The position numbers and the translations under genes were made by a program. The notes beneath the pieces are model-generated. The model made no database searches, had not been told where the DNA came from, and worked only from the letters and a program-made list of their open reading frames with translations. Of a DNA stretch of 64,000 bases, positions 27,261-35,844 are shown in pieces (positions within the stretch are counted from its first letter, which is position 1; every line of letters starts with the position of its first letter). The stretch is from Acrocarpospora macrocephala (lineage in GTDB: Bacteria > Actinomycetota > Actinomycetes > Streptosporangiales > Streptosporangiaceae). The stretch covers positions 62,001 to 126,000 of the forward strand of contig NZ_BLAE01000016.1 of assembly GCF_009687865.1 (NCBI RefSeq), in the 5' to 3' direction.

Positions 27261-27677
27261 TCACATCACGAGTACAGGCTTGACGATCCGCCCCGCGTTC
27301 ATGTCGTCCGCCGCCTGCTGGATCTGGTCGAAGGGATAGGTTTTGACAAGCTGTTCGACGGGGAACCGGCCGCGCCGCCATTGGCGCATCAGCATCGGCA
27401 GGAACGTCTGCGGCACCGCGTCACCCTCAACCAGGCCCCGCACCTTCCTGCCGATCAGCAACTGCATCAGGTCGGCCTCAAACGTGGTCCCCGCCGGTGC
27501 CGTGCCGATCAGCGCGAGCGAGCCCTCCGAGGTCAGCGCCATGAGGCGGCAGATGCCGGCGGCGCGGACCCGGACGAGGATCTCGTCCGGCCTCAGCGGG
27601 GGAAGCGTGATGTCGGTGAGGGCGAACGGTGCCCCACGTTCGGGCGTGACCGCGGCGATGGCCCGGGTTCCTTCCAT
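27261..27677 (-). CDS. Internally deleted zinc alcohol dehydrogenase (138 residues)
   Basis: The N-terminal 43 residues (FALTDITLPPLRPDEILVRV, RAAGIC) are those of an MDR alcohol dehydrogenase up to the first zinc Cys. The next residues (LMALTSEGSLALIGTAPAG) belong to the end of the Rossmann domain, and the remainder (YPFDQIQQAADDMNAGRIVK) is the normal C-terminus. About 230 residues, including the other zinc ligands and the NAD site, are missing, yet the frame is intact. It is either a deletion remnant still translated within the operon or a relic. A dehydrogenase activity is not expected. Confidence 0.7.
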   Translation of the reverse strand: MEGTRAIAAVTPERGAPFALTDITLPPLRPDEILVRVRAAGICRLMALTSEGSLALIGTAPAGTTFEADLMQLLIGRKVRGLVEGDAVPQTFLPMLMRQWRRGRFPVEQLVKTYPFDQIQQAADDMNAGRIVKPVLVM

Positions 27678-27690
27678 GGTGGCTCCCTGT

Positions 27691-28872
27691 TCACCAGATC
27701 ACGGGCAAGTTCAGCGGGCCACGGGTGTTGCCGACCTTCAACTTCACTTCGGCCTCAGGAGCCAGCGTGAATGTGGGGATGCGGTCCAGCAGTTCTTCCA
27801 GGGCGACGCGGATCTCCATCTTGGCGAGATGCTCGCCGATGCACCTGTGCCGGCCGGAGCCGAAGGCCAGATGCTGCCTGAGGTTGCCGCGGTCCGGATC
27901 GAACTGCTCCGGCTCGGGGAACACGGCGGGGTCGTGGTTGGCCGCCCCGTAGCAGAGCAGCAGCCGTGATCCTTGCGGAACGGGGCACCCGCTCAGCTCG
28001 GTGTCGACGACCGCGGATCGGGCCAGCCCGAACACGGGCGAGTCCAGGCGCAGCGACTCCTCGATCACGTGGTCGCGGAGCGCCCGGTCACCGGCGCGCA
28101 CGCGCGCCTGCAGGTCGGGGCGGGTGGCCAGCAGGCGCAACAGCGACCCGATGCCGTAGACCGTGGTGTCGAAGCCGGCCACGATGATGATCTGCACCAT
28201 CGAGAAGGCGATGGCCGGGTCTATGGGTTGCCCGTCGATCTTCGCGTGCACGATCGCGCTGGTGATGTCGTCCCTCGGCTGGGCGCGCCGGTCGTCCACC
28301 TCGCGCCGCAGGATGCGGCCCAGGTCGGCGACGGCCTGCTTGGCGGCCTCGGCGTCGCCTCGCTCGGTGGCGATCTGCGTCCGGCTCGTCGCGTCCTTGA
28401 GTTCCGGCCATGCGTCGGCCGGCATCCCGAGCAGCATGGCGATGGTGGCTGCCGGCACGGGGAGGGCCAGCGCCTTTAGCAGGTCCACGGACCCGTCGTG
28501 GCGGAAGCGCTCGATGTGCTCGACCACGACCCGCCGGACCTGATCCTCCATGCCGGCGACTCGCCGCAGCGTGAAGAACGGCTGGATGATCCTCCGGTAC
28601 GCGCCGTGCTCGGGTGGGTCCGACTCCAGCGGAAGAGAGCGCGTCGGCAGCTGCACCTTCGGGAGCGTGATGCCGCCGGTCGGCGTGAACCGGTGGTGGT
28701 CGTTGGCCGCGTCGGCGACGTCGGCGTGGCCCGTGACCGCGTAGAAGCCGCCGAAACGTGGGCTGTGCACGACTGAGCACTTCTCGCGGAGCTCGCCGAC
28801 GGTCGTGTAGACATCCGCCATGAACTCGGGGTCGGTGTGATCGAAGACGACTTTCGGCTCAGGGGCAGTCAC
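27691..28872 (-). CDS. Cytochrome P450 (second)
   Basis: A 393-residue bacterial P450: I-helix IIIVAGFDTTVYG (Asp where Glu is more usual before Thr-Thr), EESLRLD for ExxR, and FGSGRHRCIGEHLAKME for the haem Cys. DPPEHGAYRRIIQPFF is the C-helix motif. The start overlaps the stop of the upstream ALDH by 4 nt. No ferredoxin lies beside it, so electrons may come from the ferredoxin/reductase at 12449-15045 or from the NuoF-ferredoxin fusion at 30396-31892. It resembles the P450 at 43991-45169 in the DPPEHxAYRR and C-terminal segments. Confidence 0.9.
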   Translation of the reverse strand: MTAPEPKVVFDHTDPEFMADVYTTVGELREKCSVVHSPRFGGFYAVTGHADVADAANDHHRFTPTGGITLPKVQLPTRSLPLESDPPEHGAYRRIIQPFFTLRRVAGMEDQVRRVVVEHIERFRHDGSVDLLKALALPVPAATIAMLLGMPADAWPELKDATSRTQIATERGDAEAAKQAVADLGRILRREVDDRRAQPRDDITSAIVHAKIDGQPIDPAIAFSMVQIIIVAGFDTTVYGIGSLLRLLATRPDLQARVRAGDRALRDHVIEESLRLDSPVFGLARSAVVDTELSGCPVPQGSRLLLCYGAANHDPAVFPEPEQFDPDRGNLRQHLAFGSGRHRCIGEHLAKMEIRVALEELLDRIPTFTLAPEAEVKLKVGNTRGPLNLPVIW

Positions 28873-30317
28873 TGGCTCTCCTCAGTGGAAGTGTGCGAGG
28901 TGGCGGCCGCAAGGTCGACGTAGCGCAGGTGCGGGTCGGTGAACTCTTCCAGGCCCCACCGGCCGCCCTCGACACCGATGCCGCTCCACTTGACTCCGCT
29001 CAGGGTCTGCTCCGGCCCGATGCTCGCGAAGTGAGTGTTGATCCAGCTCGTACCCGCCTCCAGCCGATCCGCGATCGCCTCGGCCCGGGCGAGGTCGGCC
29101 GACCAGACGGAGGATCCGAGGCCGTACATGGTGCTGTTCGCCTGCTCGATCGCGTCGTGGACGTCGGTGTACCGGATCACCGGAATCACCGGTCCGAACT
29201 GTTCCTCGTCGACGACCCGCATCCCCTTTCCGACGCCCGTGACGACCGTTGGCGGGTAGTAATGCCCGCCGCGGACGTCGGGCGCCTGCCCGGAGATGAC
29301 CTGGCCGCCGGCGTCGTGGACCTCACGGACGAGCCCGGCGACGAACTCGTGTTGGGCCTTGTTGGCGATCGGGCCCATGACGGTACCCGGATCGAGACCG
29401 TCTCCGACGCGGACACCGCGGACTGACGCGACGAGCGCGTCGACGATCTCGTCGTGCCGGGACGCGGGCACGTAGATGCGTTTGGGGGCGATGCAGATCT
29501 GGCCGGCGTTCACGAGAGCGAGCGTGGCGACGCGTTCGGCGAACTGCTGGGCGTCCACGTCATCGAGCGCGATCACCGGGTCGTTGCCGCCGAGTTCCAG
29601 CGTGACGCGCTTCAGGTCGCGGGCGGCGGCGACCGCCACCTGCTTGCCGACCGCGATGGAGCCGGTGAACGTCACCTTGCGCACAGCCGGGTGCTCGGTG
29701 ACCCACCGGCCGAGGTCGCCCGAGCCGGTAAGCACCGCGAACACACCCGGCGGGAGAAGCTCACGCACCAGGTCGCCGAAGGTCAGGGCGGACACCGGGG
29801 AGTACGGCGACGGCTTAAGGATGACCGGGTTCCCGGCGGCCAGCGCGGGAGCGACCTTCGCCGCCATGAGAATGATCGGTCCGTTCCACGGCGTGATCGC
29901 GGCGACCGGGCCCACCGGCCGTCGCCGTAGCTCCAGCCGCACCTTGCCGTCGTCGCGGATGGTCGTCACGGGCAGGTCGAGGTCGGCGTAGTAGTCGAAG
30001 TACGCCGCCCCGCCTGCGACCTCCCGCATGGCATGCGCGAGAGGCTTGCCCATCTCGCAGGTGATCGCCCGCGCGAGGTCTTCCGCGTGAACCCGCATGA
30101 CGGCCGCGACCTCGTGGAGCGCCTTGGCGCGCAGCTCCCGATCGGTCCGCCACTCCGCCGGGATCCGCAAGGCCGCCGACATCGCCTGATCGACCTGGGT
30201 CGCAGACGCCTCCGGCACCTCGGCGAAGACCTCGCCCGTCGCGGGGTTACGGACCCCGAACGTGCCGACGCCCTCCGCCTGTCGCCCGTTGAGCGTCATG
30301 GTGTAGTTGATGGCCAC
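28869..30317 (-). CDS. Aldehyde dehydrogenase (branch 3)
   Basis: A 482-residue ALDH: VAAITPWNGPIILMAAK, LELGGNDPVIALDDVD (Glu), and NAGQICIAPKRIYVPASR (Cys). The C-terminus LSGVKWSGIGVEGGRWG matches its relatives at 24592 and 45279. I start at GTG 30317, which has AAGGAGG 4 nt upstream; ATG 30299 is a shorter option. It heads the operon containing the second P450 and the truncated dehydrogenase and is preceded by an operator. The ALDH-P450 pairing recurs divergently at 43991-46679. Confidence 0.88.
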   Translation of the reverse strand: MAINYTMTLNGRQAEGVGTFGVRNPATGEVFAEVPEASATQVDQAMSAALRIPAEWRTDRELRAKALHEVAAVMRVHAEDLARAITCEMGKPLAHAMREVAGGAAYFDYYADLDLPVTTIRDDGKVRLELRRRPVGPVAAITPWNGPIILMAAKVAPALAAGNPVILKPSPYSPVSALTFGDLVRELLPPGVFAVLTGSGDLGRWVTEHPAVRKVTFTGSIAVGKQVAVAAARDLKRVTLELGGNDPVIALDDVDAQQFAERVATLALVNAGQICIAPKRIYVPASRHDEIVDALVASVRGVRVGDGLDPGTVMGPIANKAQHEFVAGLVREVHDAGGQVISGQAPDVRGGHYYPPTVVTGVGKGMRVVDEEQFGPVIPVIRYTDVHDAIEQANSTMYGLGSSVWSADLARAEAIADRLEAGTSWINTHFASIGPEQTLSGVKWSGIGVEGGRWGLEEFTDPHLRYVDLAAATSHTSTEESQ

Positions 30318-30373
30318 CCTGCCTCCTTGCAGTTCCCGCAACGTGACATGTCCGGGAGCCTGGACGGCGCCGT

Positions 30374-30390
30374 GTTACGACGCCCGTTAT
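30374..30390 (-). promoter_or_regulatory. Catabolic operator, site 3
   Basis: ATAACGGGCGTCGTAAC in the direction of transcription; half-sites 12 bp apart, 56 nt before the GTG of the ALDH gene. It sits in the short gap after the NuoF-like gene stop, so it separates two operons read in the same direction. Confidence 0.68.
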
Positions 30391-30395
30391 CTTCG

Positions 30396-31892
30396 TCAGT
30401 GGCCGGCCACGCCGGCGCGGAGCTGCGGGCAGCCGTGGGCGAGGTGCGCCTTCACCTCGTGCTCGAAGTTCCGCAGCAGCGACAACGCCATCCGCGCTGC
30501 GCCGTCGGGGAGTCGGCACACGCCGCGGTCGAAGAGCGTGCTCATGAACTGTTCGAACTCCGGCAGGGAGATCTCACCGCTCGTGCCGTTCTCCAGAGCC
30601 CGCAGCGTGGCGGCCATGTCGGGCAGTCCGCGGGAGCAGGGAGGGCACTGGTCCGCGGTCTCTCCGGCGAAGTACTCGAGGATCTCGGCCGCGATCCGCA
30701 CTGGGCACTGCCCGGCGCCCAGCACCTGCACCGACTTCGTACCGAGCGCGGCCCCGAGACCGCGGAGCGAGGCGTTGTCGAGCCGGACGTCGAACTGCTC
30801 CGCCGTCACCAGCGCTCCGGCGTACCCGCCCACCAGGGCTGCCCGCGCCGCGGCGTAACCGGTCTCGGCGAGCAGCGCCCGCAGGGGGTAGCCAATCGGC
30901 CGCTCGGCGAGCTCGAACGGCCCGCCGAAGGGTCCGACGGTGTACAGCCCGGTACCCGGCTCGGTCGATGTGCCGACACAGCGGTACTCCTCCGGACCCA
31001 GCGCGGCCGCGAGGGCGACCCCGGCGAGGGTCTCCACGTTGTTCACCAGCGTCGGCCGGCCGTGCAGGCCGACTTCGCTCGGGAACGGCGGCCGAACGCG
31101 CGGTACGGGCCTGCCGTTCTCGATGAACCCGAGGAGAGCGGTCTCCTCGCCGGCGACATAACTCGGCGGGACCTCCACGAAGCGGATCTCCAGCTCGTCG
31201 AGCAGGCCCCGCGACGCCGCGTCTTCGGCGGTCGCGCGGAAGACGGCCGCCGCCTCCGTCGCCTCGGCGTCGATCGCCGCGACAGCGACCTCGGCCCCCA
31301 CCGCTCGTGCCGCCAGCCGCAGGCCGTCGAGGACGAGCGCGGGGCGGTTGCCCAGCAGATAGCGATCCTTTACGGTGCCGGGCTCCCGCTCCGAACCGTT
31401 GAGGACGACGACCGGCTTCTCCCGGCCGACCAGCTGCCACTTGGTGGCTGTGGCGAAGCCGGCGCCACCCTGGCCGCGCAGGTGCGCGGCGCGCACCATG
31501 TCGAGGATCCGGTCAGCCGGGAGATCGGCGAACCCTCCGCCCGTGATCCGCTCGTCGAGCGACTCGACGCGCTCGCCGATATGCAGCCGGTTCGGCGTCT
31601 CGGCGGCGGGCCGCACCGAGTCGTCCTCGACCTCGGTGGGCGCCGTAGAGGCTTGCACGATCTGCTCGGAGATCGCGTTGCGCGGGCATAGCGCGCCGGC
31701 CTCGAGCGCGCGGTTGCGCACGTCCGGGTTGGCGGCCGTGACGTCGGCGCCCGGCACCACGTATCCCAAGCCGTACCGATCGAGCTGAAAGACCTCGGGC
31801 GCGATGAGCACGCACACGCCCTGGCCGTCGCAGCGGGTGGCGTCGATCCGGAAGCGGATCTCCTGGTTGGTTTCCTGCAGACGTCGGTCCAT
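30396..31892 (-). CDS. Ferredoxin-NuoF fusion: NADH-oxidising electron-transfer flavoprotein
   Basis: A 498-residue two-part protein. Residues 10-75 form a single-cluster ferredoxin like those of P450 systems (Cys21, Cys27, Cys69; Gly25 where a fourth Cys could be). Residues 95-490 resemble the 51-kDa NuoF subunit of complex I: RGQGGAGFATATKW binds FMN and GRPTLVNNVETL follows. The C-terminal Fe-S site reads ETADQCPPCSRG with Cys416, Cys419 and a distal Cys459; the first Cys of the usual CxxCxxC is Ala413. No other complex I subunit is near. Next to the Rieske dioxygenase genes it is most likely the NADH reductase of that oxygenase, carrying its own ferredoxin. Confidence 0.8.
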   Translation of the reverse strand: MDRRLQETNQEIRFRIDATRCDGQGVCVLIAPEVFQLDRYGLGYVVPGADVTAANPDVRNRALEAGALCPRNAISEQIVQASTAPTEVEDDSVRPAAETPNRLHIGERVESLDERITGGGFADLPADRILDMVRAAHLRGQGGAGFATATKWQLVGREKPVVVLNGSEREPGTVKDRYLLGNRPALVLDGLRLAARAVGAEVAVAAIDAEATEAAAVFRATAEDAASRGLLDELEIRFVEVPPSYVAGEETALLGFIENGRPVPRVRPPFPSEVGLHGRPTLVNNVETLAGVALAAALGPEEYRCVGTSTEPGTGLYTVGPFGGPFELAERPIGYPLRALLAETGYAAARAALVGGYAGALVTAEQFDVRLDNASLRGLGAALGTKSVQVLGAGQCPVRIAAEILEYFAGETADQCPPCSRGLPDMAATLRALENGTSGEISLPEFEQFMSTLFDRGVCRLPDGAARMALSLLRNFEHEVKAHLAHGCPQLRAGVAGH

Positions 31893-31908
31893 GAAAACTG
31901 CCCCAGGC

Positions 31909-32421
31909 TCAGAGGACGATGCTTAGCGTGCCGTGGTCGTTCAACGTCTCCTGGTCGAGCTCGGCTCGCCGGAAGCGAATCTTGAACGTGTCGCCGGAGA
32001 CCACGAGCCGGTAGGTGTACTCACCGACGTAGACGTTGAGCTGGCGGCGGCTCCGGTAGATCGCGAAGTTGGCCTTCACCTCGAGTTCCTCCCCCCCGGC
32101 TTCCGAGACGCACCGGACGCGCACGTTCGTGATGAGGCGCCGGGTGCGCGACCACGGGAACTCGCGGTGCGCCTTGCGGCTGTTCAACCGCTTGACGCGG
32201 GCGCTGATCATGCTGCGGGTGTCGGAGATGAGCATGAGGGCGTCGGCGGGGCCTCCGTGCGGCCGGTCCGTGCTGGGCACTTCGTAGCGCGCGTCGGCGA
32301 TGAAGAGCTCGACCCAGGCGTCCAGCTGCCACGCGTCGAGCAACGCGGCCTCGTGGTAGAGGAAGTCCTCGACCGAGAGCCGCAGTTCAGCGGCTGACCG
32401 GAGGGAAAGCTGTGTGGTCAC
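31909..32421 (-). CDS. Ring-hydroxylating dioxygenase, beta (small) subunit
   Basis: A 170-residue protein with the SnoaL-like cone fold of Rieske oxygenase beta subunits: VEDFLYHEAALLDAWQLDAW, DARYEVP, and RLITNVRVRCVSEAGGEELE. The beta subunit is structural, and its presence marks the enzyme as a true two-subunit (alpha3beta3 type) dioxygenase of aromatic hydrocarbons or benzoates. Its start overlaps the alpha-subunit stop by 4 nt; the NuoF-like reductase follows after 16 nt. Confidence 0.9.
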   Translation of the reverse strand: MTTQLSLRSAAELRLSVEDFLYHEAALLDAWQLDAWVELFIADARYEVPSTDRPHGGPADALMLISDTRSMISARVKRLNSRKAHREFPWSRTRRLITNVRVRCVSEAGGEELEVKANFAIYRSRRQLNVYVGEYTYRLVVSGDTFKIRFRRAELDQETLNDHGTLSIVL

Positions 32422-33737
32422 GAGGCCGCCTCCATGGCCGCAGTGGCGGGTGCCTCAAGCGAGGTGACACGTTCCGCGAACTTGCCAGTGTCGAGCATCG
32501 AGACATACGCCCGCCAGAAGGTGCGGATCTGGATCTCGTCCTGGGGGTTCGGCGCGGTGGACATGCCGCGGGAGATGTCGCTCCATTCCGGCTCGTCCGC
32601 GCGGAAACCCTCCTGGCACGACTCCAGGGCCTCGACATCGTCGGGGCTCGCGAAACCGCCCGGTCCCAGGAACGTGAGGAAGCTGTCCAGGCGCCGCTGC
32701 AGGCGGGCGCTGCCGGACACCTCCTCCTTCGGGGCGAGCGCCCACGCCTCGAGCCGGTGCCGGTCGGCGGCCAGCGGCTCGATGCGGCGGATCGTGATCG
32801 CCGCGACATCGTTGATGATCAGATTTGGGAAGATCAGGAGGTTGCGGAACGTCCCGGCCATGCGGCGGGCCCGCTCCTCGCCGTGACGGGCGATCAGGTC
32901 GTCCAGGATCGCCTCAATGTCGGCCCGCGCATCGTCGCCGAAGAAGGGCTCCCAGTACGCGATCGGCCGAGCCCATGCGGCAAGGCTCTCCATGACCGCG
33001 TGGCCGTTGCCGAGATCGAGCCCACCACCGGTGTTGAGCGCGTTGCCGCGCTGGCCGCCGCCGCTGTCCTTGACGAAGTCGATGTAGGTCGCATGGACCG
33101 TCGGCGCGTGGTAGCCGTCCATGCTGTTCTCGACCATGAGCTTCCAGTTGGAGCCCACGCTGTACAGGTGCGACCCGTCGACGACGCGCATGCCGTCGCA
33201 GGCCTGGTCGAAGACGAGGTCGAGATACTCGGTCGCCGCGCCGAGATAGTCGACCAGGTCGGGCGCGTCGCGATCGAAGTTGACGAAGTACAGCCCGCGG
33301 TACCCGTCGACCCGCGCGGGGCCGCGCAGGTTGTAGTCCGCCTTCCGGAAGCCGCTGCTGTAGCCTTCGGCACCCGGCGTCACCAAAAGCCGGCCCGTGT
33401 TGTCGAAGCTCCAGGCATGGTAGAAGCACTGGAACACGCGCGTGTTGCCAGAGTCCTCCCGGCACAGCGTCGCGCCGCGGTGCGTGCAGGTGTTGTAGAA
33501 CACCCGGACCTCGCCACCGGAGTCACGCAGGAAGATCAACGGCCGCCCGGCCACGGTGCGCCGCACGTAGTCGCCGGGCTTCTCGATCTCCGACTCGTGG
33601 CCGACGTACAGCCAGCAGTGGTCGAAGATCCGTCGCTGCTCGTCCATGTACACCTCGGGCGAGGTCATCAGCGAGCGGTGGACACGGAAAACGCCGTTCT
33701 GCCGGTCGTCGATCAGCTTCTCGCTCGTGTAGCTCAT
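32418..33737 (-). CDS. Ring-hydroxylating dioxygenase, alpha (large, Rieske) subunit
   Basis: A 439-residue catalytic subunit. The Rieske 2Fe-2S ligands are Cys84 and His86 (CTHRGATLC) and Cys104 and His107 (CFYHAW). The mononuclear iron site is ENSMDGYHAPTVH with bridging Asp207, His210 and His215; the third ligand is Asp366 or Asp367 in GPGGFASPDDVEAL. The enzyme adds O2 to an aromatic ring to give a cis-dihydrodiol. Length and motifs fit the naphthalene/biphenyl/benzoate-type families; the substrate pocket cannot be assigned here. Operon order: hydratase-aldolase-like, hydrolase, alpha, beta, reductase. Confidence 0.92.
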   Translation of the reverse strand: MSYTSEKLIDDRQNGVFRVHRSLMTSPEVYMDEQRRIFDHCWLYVGHESEIEKPGDYVRRTVAGRPLIFLRDSGGEVRVFYNTCTHRGATLCREDSGNTRVFQCFYHAWSFDNTGRLLVTPGAEGYSSGFRKADYNLRGPARVDGYRGLYFVNFDRDAPDLVDYLGAATEYLDLVFDQACDGMRVVDGSHLYSVGSNWKLMVENSMDGYHAPTVHATYIDFVKDSGGGQRGNALNTGGGLDLGNGHAVMESLAAWARPIAYWEPFFGDDARADIEAILDDLIARHGEERARRMAGTFRNLLIFPNLIINDVAAITIRRIEPLAADRHRLEAWALAPKEEVSGSARLQRRLDSFLTFLGPGGFASPDDVEALESCQEGFRADEPEWSDISRGMSTAPNPQDEIQIRTFWRAYVSMLDTGKFAERVTSLEAPATAAMEAAS

Positions 33738-33810
33738 GGCGCCTCCACTGTGGCTCGGCTGTGGTCCTGCCCGTAGAGGGCCTGTGGGTCCATCACCCCT
33801 CCAGTTCCGC

Positions 33811-34770
33811 TTACTTCTGGTACCGGCGCATCGCCTTGTCGATCGAAGGGGGATCGAGCAGGTGGTCGGCGAACCAGGTCGCCGCCGCGGTCGCTGCCAG
33901 GTCGAGCGCGGTGAGGTTGCTGTAGAGGGTCATGTGCGAGGTCTTCGGCAGGACGACCAGCTCCTTGTCCCGCGTGGGGATGCGGTTGAACGCCTCGGTC
34001 TCCAGGTCCCACATGGTGATGTCGTCACCCTCCGCGATGATCATCATGGTCGGGGTGGCGACCAGGCGCGGCAGGAACGGGAAGACGTCGTACTCCAGCA
34101 ACATCTCCGTCGAGGCGATCGTGCTGCGGTGCTCGTGGCGCGGCGCCTGCTCCTTCTTGAGGTCCTCGAACACCACGCGGATCTCGTCGAAGGGCCAGGT
34201 GGACAGGCCCCGCGACGGGTCCTGGGACATCGGCAGGTAGCCGTACTCACCGGTCTGGAAGCGCTTGCGCCGGTCCTCCAGCAGCATGCTCTCCAGCGCG
34301 CGGTACCGCTCGCTGCCGTGCGCGCGCACCATCGTCTCGTAGCCCTGGACGACCGGGACGTTCGAGACGACCGCCTTCACCCGGGGGTCCACGGCGCCGA
34401 GGATCAGGACGTGGCCGCCGCTGTAGGAGATGCCCCAAGCCCCGATCCGGTCGGAGTCGACCTCGTCGCGGCCTTCCAGGTAGGTGATGGCGTTGCGGTA
34501 GTCCTCGATCTGGTCCCAGGGGTCGATGTGCTGGCGCGGCGTGCCCTCGCTGGCGCCCAGCCGCCGATAGTCGATCACCAGGGCCGCGACGCCCTTGGCG
34601 GCGAACGCCTCCGCGTACTGCGGCTGCCGCAGTTCCTTGACGTAGCACCAGCCGCCGGCCAGCACGACGGCCGGGTGCGGACCCGGCCCCTCTGGCAGGT
34701 ACAGGTCGCCGTGAACCGTGTCGCCGTGGCTGTTGAAGGTCACTACCTGCGTGGTCATCTGAAAACCCAT
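33811..34770 (-). CDS. Alpha/beta hydrolase (dienelactone-hydrolase-like)
   Basis: A 319-residue hydrolase: AVVLAGGWCYVKEL (oxyanion strand), IDYRRLGASEGTPR, GAWGISYSGGHVL (nucleophile Ser in GxSxG), EGDDIT (acid) and KTSHMTLY (His). It resembles the S15/dienelactone type rather than the classical meta-cleavage hydrolases, and the insert EQAPRHEHRSTIASTEM may be a lid. It lies between the hydratase-aldolase-like gene and the Rieske alpha gene. It may cleave a C-C bond or an ester/lactone formed after ring opening. A start at ATG 34758 is also possible. Confidence 0.8.
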   Translation of the reverse strand: MGFQMTTQVVTFNSHGDTVHGDLYLPEGPGPHPAVVLAGGWCYVKELRQPQYAEAFAAKGVAALVIDYRRLGASEGTPRQHIDPWDQIEDYRNAITYLEGRDEVDSDRIGAWGISYSGGHVLILGAVDPRVKAVVSNVPVVQGYETMVRAHGSERYRALESMLLEDRRKRFQTGEYGYLPMSQDPSRGLSTWPFDEIRVVFEDLKKEQAPRHEHRSTIASTEMLLEYDVFPFLPRLVATPTMMIIAEGDDITMWDLETEAFNRIPTRDKELVVLPKTSHMTLYSNLTALDLAATAAATWFADHLLDPPSIDKAMRRYQK

Positions 34771-34789
34771 CTCGCTCTACGTGAATCGG

Positions 34790-35803
34790 TCAGGCCGGGT
34801 TACGGCCGCGGAAGAACTCCTGGTCCGGAGCGTCGGTGACGCACACTCCGGCCTCGACGGCGGCCTTCCTGAAGGCGGCCATCTGGCTGCCGACGAGTCG
34901 CTGTGTGGGCATGCGCAGGGGCCCGCCGTTGAAGCCCGTCAGCCATGCCTGGTACTTCCACGCCATGCGGTGCACCGTGTTGGCGCCGCCGATGGCGGTC
35001 ACCACGTCGTTGGCCTTGCGGGCGGGGTGGACGCGCCAGAACAGCTCCATCGCGTCGTCGACCTTGCCCGCGTGGATCAGCCGGAGCATCTCGGGCACGG
35101 CGGGCCCGAGGCACTCGGTGTTCGACGTGGCGATGAGCTGGAGCGGAAGGACGCTGGCGAAGGGGATCGCGTGCTGCTCGATCGGCTGGGAGACGACGAC
35201 CCGCTCGCCGAGCCGGTACCACACCTCCGTGAAACCGATCATCGAGGGATAGCCGCCCTCCGCCTTGATCGCCACGACGTTGGGGCAGGCGTCGACGATG
35301 CGTTCGAGGAGCTGGACCGACATCCCCGCCGGGTGAATGCGCTCGAATCCCCAGAGCGGCACCTGGAAGAGCATGACCGCGAGGTCGGTGGCGTCGCAGA
35401 ACCGTTTGGTGTACTCGAAGATCTCTTCTTCGGCACACGGATAGAACGTCGCCGGGTAGGACAGCAGGACCATCTCCGCCCCGGCCTTGCCGGCCCGACG
35501 GACCATCTCGATGTTCTCGTCGAGCGTGTTGAACGAGGCGTGGTGCCACAACTGGAGCCGCCCCTGGGCCTCGTCTGCGGCCCAGCGGGTGAACCGGATG
35601 TACTCGTCCCTGGACGTGGCCGTCTCGGCGACGAGCAGGGCGCCGAGGAATCCGAGCTCGATGTCCCGGCGCACGTCGTGCCGCGTCGCCGCTTCGTTCA
35701 CGTCGGACAGGTCGGCGGTGAAGGTCGGAATGATCACGTTGACCACTCCGCGCAGTGCCTCACGGGCCCAGGCGCGGGCGGTGCCCTTGTCGTACTCAGT
35801 CAT
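34790..35803 (-). CDS. DHDPS-family class I aldolase (hydratase-aldolase-like)
   Basis: A 337-residue (beta/alpha)8 protein of the dihydrodipicolinate synthase superfamily, the length of trans-o-hydroxybenzylidenepyruvate hydratase-aldolase (NahE/PhdG, about 331 residues) of naphthalene and phenanthrene catabolism. Lys180 in VVAIKAEGGYP is the Schiff-base lysine. The conserved catalytic Tyr of the family (Y-N-x-P) is replaced by Phe146 (MLFQVP), so its chemistry may differ. Release of pyruvate and an aldehyde from a ring-cleavage product would fit the dioxygenase and ALDH genes around it. First gene of the dioxygenase operon; GAAGGA lies 8 nt before the ATG. Confidence 0.8.
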   Translation of the reverse strand: MTEYDKGTARAWAREALRGVVNVIIPTFTADLSDVNEAATRHDVRRDIELGFLGALLVAETATSRDEYIRFTRWAADEAQGRLQLWHHASFNTLDENIEMVRRAGKAGAEMVLLSYPATFYPCAEEEIFEYTKRFCDATDLAVMLFQVPLWGFERIHPAGMSVQLLERIVDACPNVVAIKAEGGYPSMIGFTEVWYRLGERVVVSQPIEQHAIPFASVLPLQLIATSNTECLGPAVPEMLRLIHAGKVDDAMELFWRVHPARKANDVVTAIGGANTVHRMAWKYQAWLTGFNGGPLRMPTQRLVGSQMAAFRKAAVEAGVCVTDAPDQEFFRGRNPA

Positions 35804-35827
35804 CGGTGGAATCCTTCTTGGCTGCCG

Positions 35828-35844
35828 GTTACGCCGGGCGTTAC
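35828..35844 (-). promoter_or_regulatory. Catabolic operator, site 4
   Basis: GTAACGCCCGGCGTAAC in the direction of transcription, a perfect repeat, only 24 nt before the ATG of the aldolase gene that heads the dioxygenase operon. It overlaps the stop codon of the LLM gene upstream. Confidence 0.72.

Noticed and set aside
30396-31892. NuoF-like gene as part of a respiratory complex I
   Set aside because: No other Nuo subunit is present, a ferredoxin is fused at the N-terminus and one cluster Cys is missing; the neighbours are oxygenase genes.
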